A stretch of 64,000 nucleotides of DNA from JAWKJY01 sp041393535 (GCA_041393535.1 JAWKJY010000002.1:620001-684000), one strand, 5' to 3'. Counted from the stretch's first letter, positions 35,210-45,905 are shown. Notes: generated by a model not told the origin, from the letters alone. Numbers and translations are program-made.

Positions 35210-36036
35210 GCCCGCCGCTCCTGGCAGACAGGACAGAACCAGGTGCCGCGCCCGGCGACGCGGATCTTCGCGATCGGCGCGCCGCAGCGCGGGCACGGCT
35301 CGCCCTCGCGACCGTAGACGCGGAACTCGTCCTGCATCGACCCTGCCGCCCCGCTCGGGTCGCGGTAGTCCCTGAGCGTCGCCCCCTGGCGGCGGATGCC
35401 GGTCTCGAGCGCCGCGCGGACAGCACGCTGCAGGCGCGCCACGTCTGGGGCGGCGAGCGCGCCGGCCCGCGTGAGCGGGTGGATCCGCGCGCGCCACAGC
35501 GCCTCGTCCGCGTAGATGTTCCCCACGCCCGCCACGGACCGCTGGTCGAGCAGCGCCGCCTTGACCGCCGTCCGGCGCCCGTCGAGCGCCCGGGCGAGGG
35601 CCCGCGGCCCGAACGCGCGCCCGAGCGGCTCGGGCCCGAGCCGCTCGGCGAGGTACGGCTCGACGTCGGCCGCGTCGAGCAGCAGCCAGGTGCCGAACCG
35701 CCGGACGTCGCGGTAGGTCACCTCGCAGCCGTCGTCGAGCGCGAGCGTGGCGCGCACGTGCGGGTCTGCGGGCGCCCGATCGGGCCAGTGGCCGAAGCTC
35801 CCCGTCATCCGCAGGTGGACGACGAGGACGAGCTCGTCGTCGAGGCCGACGAGCAGGTACTTGCCGCGCCGACCGACCGACTCGACGCGCCGGCCGACGA
35901 GCGCGGCCGCGACGGCGCCGGACGGCTCGGGCCGGGTCAGGCGCTCGTCCACGATCGCGGCGGCCTCGATGCGGCGGCCGACGAGGACTGGCTCGAGCCG
36001 GCGGCGGACGGTCTCGACCTCGGGCAGCTCGGGCAC
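35206..36036 (-). CDS. mutM: Formamidopyrimidine-DNA glycosylase
   Basis: 276 aa. PELPEVETVRR at the N-terminus supplies the catalytic Pro and Glu; the conserved Lys is in GRRGKYLLVGL. GVGNIYADEALW (H2TH region) and a C-terminal zinc finger (CPRCGAPIAK, FCPVCQERR) are complete. It removes 8-oxoguanine and other oxidised purines by base excision. The GTG start follows the pyrimidine phosphorylase stop by 1 nt; the S58 peptidase gene overlaps its end by 4 nt. Confidence 0.96.
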   Translation of the reverse strand: MPELPEVETVRRRLEPVLVGRRIEAAAIVDERLTRPEPSGAVAAALVGRRVESVGRRGKYLLVGLDDELVLVVHLRMTGSFGHWPDRAPADPHVRATLALDDGCEVTYRDVRRFGTWLLLDAADVEPYLAERLGPEPLGRAFGPRALARALDGRRTAVKAALLDQRSVAGVGNIYADEALWRARIHPLTRAGALAAPDVARLQRAVRAALETGIRRQGATLRDYRDPSGAAGSMQDEFRVYGREGEPCPRCGAPIAKIRVAGRGTWFCPVCQERRA

Positions 36037-36037
36037 G

Positions 36038-37327
36038 TCAGCGGAGCGTCTCGAGGACGAGCGGCCGGGGCGCGGGCGGCTCGGGGCCGAGGCGGTAGGC
36101 GCCGATCAGGGCGCGCTCCGCCGCCGCGGCGGCCTCGTCGCTGCGGGCGTGCACCTCGGCGAGCGGCTGGCCGGGCTCGACGGGGTCGCCGTGCTTCGCG
36201 AGGCAGACGACCCCCGTCGCGGGGTCGATCGCGTCCGCCTTCGTCGCCCGCCCGGCGCCGAGCAGGACGGCGGCGTGGCCGACGGCCAGCGCATCGAGCT
36301 CCTGCACGTGGCCGGCGCCCGGCGCCGCGACGACGCGGACGACGGGCGCGCGCGGCAGCCGCTCCTCCGCCGGGTCGCCGCCCTGGGCGCACACCCAGCG
36401 CTCGTAGGCCTCGAGCGCCGCGCCGGACGCCACCGCCCGCTCGGCCCGCTCGCGCCCGGCCGCCTCGTCGAGCGCCGGGTCGGCGAGCGCGAGCAGCGTC
36501 GCGGCCGAGCCGAGCACGAGCTCGGCGAAGTCCGCCGGGCCCTCGCCGCGCAGTGTGGCCACCGCCTCGCGGACCTCGAGCGCGTTACCGACCGCCCGGC
36601 CGAGCGGCTGGCCCATGTCGGTCAGCTCGCAGACGACCGCGCGCCCGGCGCGGCGCCCGAGCGCGAGCATCGCCCCGGCGAGCCGGCGCGCGTCCTCCCG
36701 CCGCTTCATGAAGGCGCCCTCGCCGACCTTGACGTCGAGCAGGATCGCGTCGGCACCGGCGGCGATCTTCTTCGACATGACGCTCGCGCCGATCAGCGAC
36801 ACCTCCTCGACCGTCGCCGTCACGTCGCGCAGCGCGTAGAGCTTGCCGTCCGCCGGGGTGAGGAGCGGCGACTGGCCGACGATCGCGAGGCCGACGTCGG
36901 CGACCTGGCGGACGAACGCGTCGGGCGCGAGCTCCACCCGGAACCCCGGGATCGCCTCGAGCTTGTCGACCGTCCCGCCGGTGTGCCCGAGGCCGCGGCC
37001 GCTCATCTTCGCGAACGGGACGCCGCATGCGGCGACGACGGGGCCGAGCGCGATCGAGGTCTTGTCCCCCACGCCGCCGGTCGAGTGCTTGTCGACGACG
37101 GTCCCGAGCGAGGACAGGTCGAGCGTCTCGCCGCTGCGCACCATCGCGTCGGTCAGGGCGAACGTCTCCGCCTCGGAGAGGCCCTGGAAGACGATCGCCA
37201 TCAGCAGCGCTGCGACCTGGTAGTCGGGCACCTCGTCGCGCGCGTAGGCGAGGACGAGCGCCGCCAGCTCCCCGGCCGGGAGCTCCTCCCCGTCCCGCTT
37301 GCGCGCGATCAGGTCGACCGCGCGCAT
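36038..37327 (-). CDS. deoA: Pyrimidine-nucleoside (thymidine) phosphorylase
   Basis: 429 aa. Signatures: MRAVDLIARKRDGEELPAGE at the N-terminus, the phosphate-binding KHSTGGVGDKTSIALGPVVAACG, and SGRGLGHTGGTVDKLEAIPGF. It phosphorolyses thymidine or uridine to base plus (deoxy)ribose-1-phosphate. deoB, which converts that product to the 5-phosphate, lies one gene upstream in the same operon, so the operon salvages nucleosides. The ATG shares one base with the methyltransferase stop (TGATG). Confidence 0.94.
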   Translation of the reverse strand: MRAVDLIARKRDGEELPAGELAALVLAYARDEVPDYQVAALLMAIVFQGLSEAETFALTDAMVRSGETLDLSSLGTVVDKHSTGGVGDKTSIALGPVVAACGVPFAKMSGRGLGHTGGTVDKLEAIPGFRVELAPDAFVRQVADVGLAIVGQSPLLTPADGKLYALRDVTATVEEVSLIGASVMSKKIAAGADAILLDVKVGEGAFMKRREDARRLAGAMLALGRRAGRAVVCELTDMGQPLGRAVGNALEVREAVATLRGEGPADFAELVLGSAATLLALADPALDEAAGRERAERAVASGAALEAYERWVCAQGGDPAEERLPRAPVVRVVAAPGAGHVQELDALAVGHAAVLLGAGRATKADAIDPATGVVCLAKHGDPVEPGQPLAEVHARSDEAAAAAERALIGAYRLGPEPPAPRPLVLETLR

Positions 37328-38058
37328 CAGCGCGGACGATCGCAGACGACCACGGCGTGCCGGCTCGTGGCCGTCACGGGGCCCGGCAGCGCGGCCGGGA
37401 CGCGATCGACGAGGTGCGCGCGGCGGATCGTCGAGGCGACGTACGTCCGGACGGCGTCCGCGTCGGGGAAGACGACCTTGCCCTCGACGACGACGGTGCG
37501 GACGCGCGCGAAGCGCCGCGCGAGGATCTCGGGGGCGGACTCGGCCGTGATCGTCACGTTCGAGGCGTCGACGTGGCCGAGCAGCGACCACAGCTCGCTC
37601 ATGTTCCGCCGGCTGAAGAACGCCGCCACGAGCGTCCCGTCGGGGGGGAGCACGCGCCCGACCTCGTCGAGCGCCGTGTCGAGCACGGGGGCGTGGTAGA
37701 GCATCCACGCGGCGACGACGCAGTCGAACGACCCGTCCGGGAAGGGCAGCGCCATCACGTCCGCCTCGCGGGCGTCGACGCCGCGCGCGCGCGCCAGGGC
37801 GACCATCGCCGGCGCGAGGTCGGTCGCGACGACCGTCCGGCCGGGCGCCTGGAGGCGCGCGGCGAGCGAGCCGTCGCCGCAGCCGACCTCGAGCAGCCGG
37901 GCCGGGGCGCGCTCCGCGACCGCCTCGAGCACCGCCTCCTCCGGGTTGCGCCCGTCGGTCTGCTCGCGGTAGACGCGCATGCGCGCCGCGAGCCGCTCCG
38001 GCTGCTCGTACTCGCGCCGGACGAGGTCGGGGTCGTCGAGCCGGGGCGGCGAGGTCAC
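37327..38058 (-). CDS. SAM-dependent methyltransferase (type 11)
   Basis: 243 aa. Motif I is LLEVGCGDGSLAARL, motif II VVATDLAPAMVALARARG, followed by ADVMALPFPDGSFDCVVAAWMLYHAP and EVGRVLPPDGTLVAAFFS. A class I methyltransferase of the UbiE type with unknown substrate. It is tightly embedded between deoB (GTGA overlap) and the phosphorylase gene (TGATG overlap), so it is co-translated with nucleoside salvage enzymes, although its role there is unclear. Confidence 0.85.
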   Translation of the reverse strand: MTSPPRLDDPDLVRREYEQPERLAARMRVYREQTDGRNPEEAVLEAVAERAPARLLEVGCGDGSLAARLQAPGRTVVATDLAPAMVALARARGVDAREADVMALPFPDGSFDCVVAAWMLYHAPVLDTALDEVGRVLPPDGTLVAAFFSRRNMSELWSLLGHVDASNVTITAESAPEILARRFARVRTVVVEGKVVFPDADAVRTYVASTIRRAHLVDRVPAALPGPVTATSRHAVVVCDRPR

Positions 38059-39221
38059 GGGGTGACGATCGGCGAGCCGTGCACGCCCCGCGGCGCGCCC
38101 CTCGTGCCGAGCCACGCGTTCACCGTCGCGCCGACGTCGCCGAAGTCGCCGTCGTGGCGCTTGCCCGCCGCGTTGCGCCCCTCGACGTAGCAGAGGAGCA
38201 GCGCGTGCTCGCGCGAGTGGTCGGTCGAGGGCGTCGTCGGGTCGCAGCCGTGGTCGGACGTGACGATGAACAGGTCGCCGGGCCGCAGCGCGCCGAGCAG
38301 GTCGAAGAGCCGCCGGTCGAAGTCCTGCAGGCAGCGGTGGAAGTTCACGGGGTCGTTGCGGTGGCCCCACAGGCTGTCCGTCTCGACGAGGTTCGCGAAG
38401 ACGAAGCCGTCGTCGAGGTGCTCGAGCAGCTCCGCCGTCCGCGTGATCCCCTCGGTGTTCGAGCGGGTGTGGTAGACGTGGTCGACGTCCTGGCCGGCGA
38501 AGATGTCGCCGACCTTCCCGACCGCGTGCACCTCGTGCCCCGCGTCGCGGACGAGCGAGAGGAAGTTCGGCCGCCGGGGCGTCAGCGCCCAGTCCCGCCG
38601 GTCGGCGGTGCGCACGTAGTTGCCCGGGTCGCCCTCGAACGGGCGCGCGATCACGCGGCTGACGGCGTGCTGGCCGGTCAGGCTCGCCCGGGCGACGTCG
38701 CAGGCGGCGTAGAGCTCCTCGAGCGGGATCGTGTCCACGTGCGCGGCGATCTGGAAGACCGAGTCGGCGGACGTGTAGACGATCCACTTGCCGGTCCGCT
38801 GGTGCTCCTCGCCCAGCTCCTGGACGATGTCCGTCCCGGAGGCGGGCACGTTGCCGATCACGCCGCGGCCGGTCTTGTGCGCGAAGTCCTCGATGATCGT
38901 GAACGGGAAGCCGTGCGGGTAGGTGGGCGGCGCGATGCCGGAGACGACGCCCATCAGCTCCCAGTGGCCGCTGACCGTGTCCTTGCCCTTCGACTTCTCG
39001 ACGAGGCGGCCGGCGATCGCAGGGGCGCCCGGCTGCGGGCGGCAGCCCTCGAGGTCGGCGACGTTCCCGAGGCCGAGGGCCTCGAGGTTGGGCAGGTCGA
39101 GCCCACCGACCGCCCGGGCGACGTTCCCGAGCGTGTCGGAGCCCTCGTCGCCGAACTGGTCGGCGTCCGGGAGGGCGCCGGCGCCCACCCCGTCGAGCAC
39201 GATCACGCAGGCCCGTGGCAT
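38055..39221 (-). CDS. deoB: Phosphopentomutase
   Basis: 388 aa. Alkaline-phosphatase superfamily enzyme with MPRACVIVLDGVGAGALPDA (metal-binding Asp), SDTLGN with the phosphorylated Thr, DTVSGHWELMGV, and the C-terminal metal sites VETDSLWGHRND, TSDHGCDP and DHSREHALLL. It interconverts (deoxy)ribose 1- and 5-phosphate. First gene of the deoB-methyltransferase-deoA-mutM-S58 operon. The ATG is preceded by TAGAAT (39231-39236) with 9 nt between, consistent with a leaderless message. Confidence 0.96.
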   Translation of the reverse strand: MPRACVIVLDGVGAGALPDADQFGDEGSDTLGNVARAVGGLDLPNLEALGLGNVADLEGCRPQPGAPAIAGRLVEKSKGKDTVSGHWELMGVVSGIAPPTYPHGFPFTIIEDFAHKTGRGVIGNVPASGTDIVQELGEEHQRTGKWIVYTSADSVFQIAAHVDTIPLEELYAACDVARASLTGQHAVSRVIARPFEGDPGNYVRTADRRDWALTPRRPNFLSLVRDAGHEVHAVGKVGDIFAGQDVDHVYHTRSNTEGITRTAELLEHLDDGFVFANLVETDSLWGHRNDPVNFHRCLQDFDRRLFDLLGALRPGDLFIVTSDHGCDPTTPSTDHSREHALLLCYVEGRNAAGKRHDGDFGDVGATVNAWLGTRGAPRGVHGSPIVTP

Positions 39222-39229
39222 CGCCCGGG

Positions 39230-39236
39230 TATTCTA
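39230..39236. promoter_or_regulatory. Overlapping divergent -10 boxes of deoB and the small membrane protein
   Basis: Only 22 nt separate the two divergent start codons. The plus strand has TATTCT (39230-39235), 8 nt before the GTG at 39244. The minus strand has TAGAAT (39236-39231), 9 nt before the ATG at 39221. Both transcripts would be leaderless, and each promoter's upstream part would lie inside the other coding region. Confidence 0.6.
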
Positions 39237-39243
39237 TGGAGCC

Positions 39244-39441
39244 GTGACGACTGCCCTCGCTTCTGCCGCCTCCCTGCCCGTCGGCTCCGTCGGCTCGACG
39301 ATCGTCGGCCTGCTCGAGCTGCTGGGCTGGCTCCTGCTCGTGCTGGCCCTCGCGGGCGGCACGACCTACGTCATGGTCAAGGTCACCGACCGGCGGAACA
39401 AGGCGAAGCAGGCGGCCGACGCGGCGAAGGCCGCGGACTAG
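39244..39441 (+). CDS. Small single-pass membrane protein
   Basis: 65 aa from a GTG directly downstream of TATTCT. One strong membrane helix (VGLLELLGWLLLVLALAGGTTYVMV) followed by a basic-then-Ala/Lys-rich cytoplasmic tail (KVTDRRNKAKQAADAAKAA). No family recognised. Its promoter is interlocked with that of deoB. A 138-nt gap with no obvious gene follows before the convergent cupin gene. Confidence 0.7.
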   Translation: MTTALASAASLPVGSVGSTIVGLLELLGWLLLVLALAGGTTYVMVKVTDRRNKAKQAADAAKAAD

Positions 39442-39579
39442 GAGGTCGACCCCGCGGGACCGCCTGCGCCGGGGCGTCGGCGTGACGCGGACGGGCGAGG
39501 GGACCGCTCGCGGGCGGTGCCGGGACCGGGGGCGCCCGCGAGGCGGCACGGGACCGCGGCAGGAGCCGGCGAGCGCCGG

Positions 39580-40104
39580 TCAGCCCGGGAGGTCGCCCGG
39601 CCGGTAGGCGGCGGGGCGCTTGCGCGACGGGCCGTAGGCCTCGGCCGGGTCGTCCGTCTCCGCTGCCGCCGCGGCCCCGTGCGCCTCGGCGATCCCGCCC
39701 GCGGGGTACCGGACCTCCCCGGACGGGCGTCCGCCGACCGCGACGAGGACGCAGGGCCCGCTGCCGGCGCCGACCAGGACGTGCTCGACCCAGGGCGGGC
39801 AGTGCACGAAGTCCCACGGCCCGAGCCGGCGCTCCTCCCCCTCGATCAGGAGCAGGCACTCGCCGGCGACGACGAGGAAGTGCTCCTCGGACTCCTCGCC
39901 GTGGTAGAGGCAGGCCGGCTCGCCCGGCTCGAGGACGCGGACGTTCAGGCCGACCTGGGCGAACGGCTCGTCGCCCTCGAACTTCACCGCCCGGCCGAAG
40001 CGGTCGCTCACGTGCCAGCGGGCCTCGCGCGCGTTGACGACGAACCAGCCCGGGCCCCGGGGGACGAGCCCGCCGTCGCGCCGGACGAGGGGCGCCTCCG
40101 GCAC
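39580..40104 (-). CDS. Cupin-domain protein
   Basis: 174 aa. A single cupin barrel with YHGEESEEHFLVVAGECLLLIEGEE (motif 1, with His/Glu metal ligands) and GPWDFVHCPPWVEHVLVG (motif 2, His ligand). The C-terminal extension is Ala/Pro-rich and probably flexible. The substrate or binding function is not predictable. It follows ald with a 4-nt gap and is probably co-transcribed with it. Confidence 0.75.
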   Translation of the reverse strand: MPEAPLVRRDGGLVPRGPGWFVVNAREARWHVSDRFGRAVKFEGDEPFAQVGLNVRVLEPGEPACLYHGEESEEHFLVVAGECLLLIEGEERRLGPWDFVHCPPWVEHVLVGAGSGPCVLVAVGGRPSGEVRYPAGGIAEAHGAAAAAETDDPAEAYGPSRKRPAAYRPGDLPG

Positions 40105-40108
40105 CGGC

Positions 40109-41221
40109 CTAGCCGACGAGGTCGGCGAGCGGCCGGTACGCGAGGCCGTGCGCCTCGGCGACCGCCCCGTACGTCACGTGCCCGTCGACGACGTTGACGC
40201 CCTTCGCGAGCGCCGGGTCGCGCCGAACGGCCTCGCGCCAGCCGTGCGCGGCGATCGCCTCGACGTAGGGCTGGGTGACGTTGGTCAGGCCCTTGGTCGA
40301 CGTGATCGGCACGGCGCCGGGCATGTTCGCGACGCAGTAGTGGACGATCCCGTCGACCTCGTAGATCGGGTCGGAGTGCGTCGTCGGCCGCGACGTCTCG
40401 AAGCAGCCGCCCTGGTCGATCGCCACGTCGACGAGCACCGAGCCGGGCTTCATCAGCGCGAGCATGTCGCGCGTGACGAGCCGGGGCGCCCGCGCGCCGG
40501 GGATCAGCACCGCCCCGATCACGAGGTCCGCGGTCGCGATCGCGTCCGCGACCGTCGTGCGGTTCGAGATCGAGAGGATCACGCGCCCGTCGAGCATCAT
40601 CTCGAGCTCGCGCATCCGCTCCACCGACCGCTCGTAGACCCAGACGTCTGCCTGCATGCCGGTCGCGATCAACGCCGCGTTGTAGCCGACGATCCCGCCG
40701 CCCAGGACGAGGACGCGCGCGGGCGGCACGCCGGGCACGCCGCCGAGCAGGATGCCGCGGCCGCCCTTCGCCTTCTCGAGCGCCCAGGCGCCCATCTGCG
40801 GCGCGAGCCGGCCGGCGACCTCGCTCATCGGCGCGAGCAGCGGCAGCCGGCGCCCCTCCGTCTCCACCGTCTCGTAGGCGATGCAGGTCGCGCCGGAGGC
40901 GACGAGCGCCTCCGTCAGCCGCCTGTCGGCCGCGAGGTGGAGGTACGTGAACAGCACCTGGCCGGGCCGGAGCAGCCCGTACTCCTCCTCGAGCGGCTCC
41001 TTGACCTTCAGCAGCAGGTCGGCCGCGGCCCACACGTCGTCCCGGCTCGCGATCCGCGCGCCCGTGGCGACGTAGGCCTCGTCGGGGAACGCCGAGCCGA
41101 CGCCCGCGCCCCGTTCGACGAGCACGACGTGGCCGTCCTCGACCAGCTCCCGCGCGCCAGCCGGCGTGAGCGCGACCCGGTACTCGTCCGACTTGATCTC
41201 CGTGACGACGCCGACCTGCAC
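40109..41221 (-). CDS. ald: Alanine dehydrogenase
   Basis: 370 aa. VQVGVVTEIKSDEYRVALTP at the N-terminus, Lys in LLLKVKEPLEEEY, catalytic His in YLHLAADRRL, and the NAD-binding VLVLGGGIVGYNAAL. It oxidatively deaminates L-alanine to pyruvate and ammonia, or the reverse. The GTG at 41221 is preferred over the TTG at 41230 because TAGGGT (41230-41235) sits 8 nt before it, the spacing seen for other leaderless genes here. Confidence 0.94.
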   Translation of the reverse strand: MQVGVVTEIKSDEYRVALTPAGARELVEDGHVVLVERGAGVGSAFPDEAYVATGARIASRDDVWAAADLLLKVKEPLEEEYGLLRPGQVLFTYLHLAADRRLTEALVASGATCIAYETVETEGRRLPLLAPMSEVAGRLAPQMGAWALEKAKGGRGILLGGVPGVPPARVLVLGGGIVGYNAALIATGMQADVWVYERSVERMRELEMMLDGRVILSISNRTTVADAIATADLVIGAVLIPGARAPRLVTRDMLALMKPGSVLVDVAIDQGGCFETSRPTTHSDPIYEVDGIVHYCVANMPGAVPITSTKGLTNVTQPYVEAIAAHGWREAVRRDPALAKGVNVVDGHVTYGAVAEAHGLAYRPLADLVG

Positions 41222-41248
41222 GGTGCGCAACCCTACCCGGAGCGGCGG

Positions 41249-42388
41249 CTAGAGCGAACGGTCACGTGCGAGGTCGATCAGCGCGAGCGTGACGTCCGTC
41301 ATGCGGCCGAGGTCGTCGACCGCGATCTCCTCGTCCGCCGTGTGGATCTTCGCCATCCCGTTCGCGAGCACGAGGCAGCGGATCCCGTGGGCGTGGAAGA
41401 TGTTCGCGTCCGCCCCGCCCTGGATCGACTCGATCCTCGGCGTCGCGCCGATCCGGTCGAGCGCCTCGGCGCCGAGCAGCAGCACCGGGTCGTCGTGGCG
41501 GAAGCGGTAGCCCGGGTACTTCTCCTCCAGCTCGACGTCGACGTCGACCTCGCACACGGTGCCGGCGTACGTGAACGAGTCGAGCATCTCCTGCGCGAGC
41601 GCGACGGCCTTCGCCTCGTCGAGCGAGCGGCACTCGGCGACGAGCTCGCAGCGGTCGGGGACGATGTTCCTGGCGGTGCCGCCGCGGATCGTCCCGACGT
41701 TCGCGGTCGTCTCGTGGTCGACCCGGCCGAGCCGCAGCTCCGCGATCGCCTTCGCGGCCGCCAGGATCGCCGAGCGGCCGTCCTCGGGCGCGATTCCCGC
41801 GTGCGCCTTGCGGCCCGTGTAGACGACGTCGAGCGTCCGCTGGAACGGGGCCGCGTCGACGATCGTCCCGACCGGCGCCGCGTGGTCGTAGACGAAGCCG
41901 GCCCGGGCTGCGAGCCGCCCGTAGTCGAACGCCTTCGCGCCGTCGCAGCCCGTCTCCTCGCGCGGCGTGAAGACGAGCTCGACGCCGGCGTGCGGCCGCT
42001 GCTCGGCGAGCACGACCCGGGTCGCCTCGAGCATCGCGACCACTGCGGCCTTGTTGTCCGCGCCGAGGATCGTCCCGGCGGCGTTGCGGACCATGCCGTC
42101 CTCGACGACCGGCTCGATCGGCCCCTCGGGCAGGACCGTGTCGAGGTGGGCGCAGAAGACGAGCGGCGTGCCGCCCGCGGCCGTCGCCGGGATGCGCACG
42201 TAGAGGTTCCCCGTGTCGCCGTCGATCGCGGGGCCGCAGCCGTCCTCGTCGGGCGAGAGGCCGAGGTCGCGCAGGTAGCGCAGGACGCGGTCGGCCACGG
42301 CGCGCTCGCGGCCCGGCGGGCTCGGGATCGCGCAGAGCTCGAGGAAGAGCGGCAGAAGGTCGGGGTAGCGGTCGGCCACCGGCCGCAT
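41249..42388 (-). CDS. M20 family metallopeptidase (PepT-like tripeptidase)
   Basis: 379 aa. Metal-binding motifs: VFCAHLDTVLPEG (His, Asp), TILGADNKAAVVAMLE (bridging Asp), FTPREETGCDGAK (catalytic Glu pair) and a late His in NIFHAHGIRCLVL. The dimerisation domain is RKAHAGIAPEDGRSAILAA. The layout resembles PepT or the PepT-like group of dizinc aminopeptidases. The exact substrate is unknown. It lies 27 nt upstream of ald on the same strand, so it may be co-transcribed or ald may use its own leaderless promoter. Confidence 0.88.
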   Translation of the reverse strand: MRPVADRYPDLLPLFLELCAIPSPPGRERAVADRVLRYLRDLGLSPDEDGCGPAIDGDTGNLYVRIPATAAGGTPLVFCAHLDTVLPEGPIEPVVEDGMVRNAAGTILGADNKAAVVAMLEATRVVLAEQRPHAGVELVFTPREETGCDGAKAFDYGRLAARAGFVYDHAAPVGTIVDAAPFQRTLDVVYTGRKAHAGIAPEDGRSAILAAAKAIAELRLGRVDHETTANVGTIRGGTARNIVPDRCELVAECRSLDEAKAVALAQEMLDSFTYAGTVCEVDVDVELEEKYPGYRFRHDDPVLLLGAEALDRIGATPRIESIQGGADANIFHAHGIRCLVLANGMAKIHTADEEIAVDDLGRMTDVTLALIDLARDRSL

Positions 42389-42454
42389 CGTAGTCGGGGC
42401 AGGCCGCGGCGGGTCAGCCGTTCGGGCTACTCGTCCGGCCAGTCCGACGGCTCG

Positions 42455-44092
<1,638 letters not shown>

Positions 44093-44174
44093 GCGCGGGC
44101 TCCCGTCGGGAGCCGGAGCGGCGCCGCAGAGGCGGCCGAAGGAGCCGTCCGGGGGAGTCGTCCCACGGGACTCA

Positions 44175-44180
44175 AGCCTA
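44175..44180 (-). promoter_or_regulatory. Putative pyrG -10 box and structured leader
   Basis: Leftward TAGGCT followed by an approximately 75-nt leader containing two inverted repeats before the pyrG ATG (44092). No convincing -35. Attenuation or CTP sensing through the leader is possible but not shown. Confidence 0.35.
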
Positions 44181-44260
44181 CCACCGGCGCCTCCTGCCGC
44201 TCGACCGCACTCACCGCCGCTGATGGTACGCGCCGCGCAGGACGACCCCGCCGGGGCGGC

Positions 44261-45904
44261 TCAGCGCAGGCTGGACAGGAAGTCGGAGCCGCCGAGCATC
44301 CGCTCGAGCTCGGCCCGCCGCGCGTCCTCGTCGAGGGGCGCGACGCGCGTGTGCGTGGGATCGCCCGGCACCTTCTCGACGCGCAGGTGGGCGTCCGCGA
44401 CGATCGCGAGCTGGGGCAGGTGCGTGATCACGAGCACCTGCGCGGAGGCCGACAGCCGGCGAAGCGCCTCCGCCACCGCGTGGGCGGTCGTCCCGCCGAT
44501 GCCCGCGTCGATCTCGTCGAAGACGACGGTCTGCTCGCCGGCGCGCGCGTGCGCGGCGAGGCGCAGGGCGAGCGCGATCCGAGAGAGCTCGCCGCCCGAC
44601 GCCGTCGTCGCGACCGGGGCGAGCGGCAGGCCGGCGTTCGCGCGCACGAGCAGCGTCACCTCGTCCGCGCCTGTCGGGCCGGGGGCGCGCTCGCCCAGCT
44701 CGCAGACCAGCTCGCCCTCACCCAGGCCGAGCGCCTTCAGCTCGGCCCGCGCTGCCTCGGCGAAGGGGCCGGCCGCGGCGCGCCGCGCCGATGCCAGGCC
44801 GGCGGCGAGCCCCTCGTAGCGCGCCTGGGCGGCCTCCGCGGCCGCGCGCGCCGCCTCGGCCGGCTCGCCGCCCGCCTCGAGCGTCGCGAGCTCGCGGGCC
44901 GCCTCCTCGGCGAGCGAGAGCAGCTCCTCCTCGTCCTGGGCGCGGAAGCGTCTGCGGGCGTCGGCGAGCCGCGCGAGCTCGTCCTCGATCGCGTCGAGCC
45001 GGCCGGGGTCCGCGTCGAGCGAGAGCAGGAAGCCGCGCAGCGAGGAGGCCGCCTCGCGCAGGCCGACGGCCGCGACGGCGATCTCACGCGCCGCGGCGTC
45101 GAGCTCGGCCGAGACGCCGGCGACCCGGCCGAGCGCCGCCTCGGCGCGCGCGGCGAGCCCGCCCGCGCCGTCCCCGTCGGTCGCCTCGGGGGCGAGCGCC
45201 TCGGCCGCCTCGGCCGCGGCGGCGACCAGCTCGGCGGAGCGGCGCAGCACCTCGCGCTCGGCGCGGAGCTCCGCCTCCCGCCCGGGCGTCATCCCGGCGG
45301 TCGCGTCGACCAGCGCGCGCAGCTCCACGAGACGGGACTCCCGGTCGCGGCCCGAGGCCTCGACCTGCTCGAGCGCCCGGCGCGCCGCCGTCAGCTCGCG
45401 CCAGGCCCGCGCGGTCTCGGCCCGGCGGCGAAGCTGCTCCTCGCCCGCGAAGGCGTCGAGCAGGTCGAGCTGGTGCGCGGGGCGCGCGAGCCGGCGCTGC
45501 TCGAACTGGCCCGACATCGCCACGAGTCGCTCCGCGAGCGCCGCGACCGCCTCGCGCGGCACCGACCGGCCCCAGGCGTACGCCCGGCTGCGGCCGTCCG
45601 GGAAGACGCGGCGCGCGAGCACGACGCCCGGCTCGTCCTCGGGCCGGAGGTCGCGCAGCGGCTCGAGCTCGTCCCCGTCGAGCGCGCCGTCGGGCAGGTC
45701 GAGCTCGGCCTCGACGTATGCCTCCGCGCCGGCGGGCCCGACGAGGGCGTCGTCGCCGCGGGCGCCGAGCAGCAGGCCGATCGCCTGGGTGAAGATCGTC
45801 TTGCCCGCTCCGGTCTCGCCCGTGATCGCGACGAGCCCCGGCCCGAGCTCGAGGTCGGCCTCGCGGATCAGGACGAGGTTGTCGATGCGCAGGCGTCGGA
45901 GCAC
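44261..45904 (-). CDS. recN: DNA repair protein RecN
   Basis: 547 aa SMC-like ATPase: N-terminal LRIDNLVLIREADLELGPGL and Walker A ITGETGAGKTIFTQAIGLLLG, long Ala/Glu-rich coiled-coil arms, then the signature ASGGELSRIALALRLA and Walker B TVVFDEIDAGIGG. It acts in double-strand-break repair. GTG start 1 nt after the nadK stop. No LexA box is visible in front of it; it is internal to the tlyA-nadK-recN operon. Confidence 0.95.
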   Translation of the reverse strand: MLRRLRIDNLVLIREADLELGPGLVAITGETGAGKTIFTQAIGLLLGARGDDALVGPAGAEAYVEAELDLPDGALDGDELEPLRDLRPEDEPGVVLARRVFPDGRSRAYAWGRSVPREAVAALAERLVAMSGQFEQRRLARPAHQLDLLDAFAGEEQLRRRAETARAWRELTAARRALEQVEASGRDRESRLVELRALVDATAGMTPGREAELRAEREVLRRSAELVAAAAEAAEALAPEATDGDGAGGLAARAEAALGRVAGVSAELDAAAREIAVAAVGLREAASSLRGFLLSLDADPGRLDAIEDELARLADARRRFRAQDEEELLSLAEEAARELATLEAGGEPAEAARAAAEAAQARYEGLAAGLASARRAAAGPFAEAARAELKALGLGEGELVCELGERAPGPTGADEVTLLVRANAGLPLAPVATTASGGELSRIALALRLAAHARAGEQTVVFDEIDAGIGGTTAHAVAEALRRLSASAQVLVITHLPQLAIVADAHLRVEKVPGDPTHTRVAPLDEDARRAELERMLGGSDFLSSLR

Positions 45905-45905
45905 G

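Noticed and set aside
44098..44180. pyrG leader as a further element copy (TAGGCT plus hairpin)
   Set aside because: TAGGCT is shared but the TGCC-GGC-GGCA and CCCACC palindromes are not; kept only as a possible promoter and leader.
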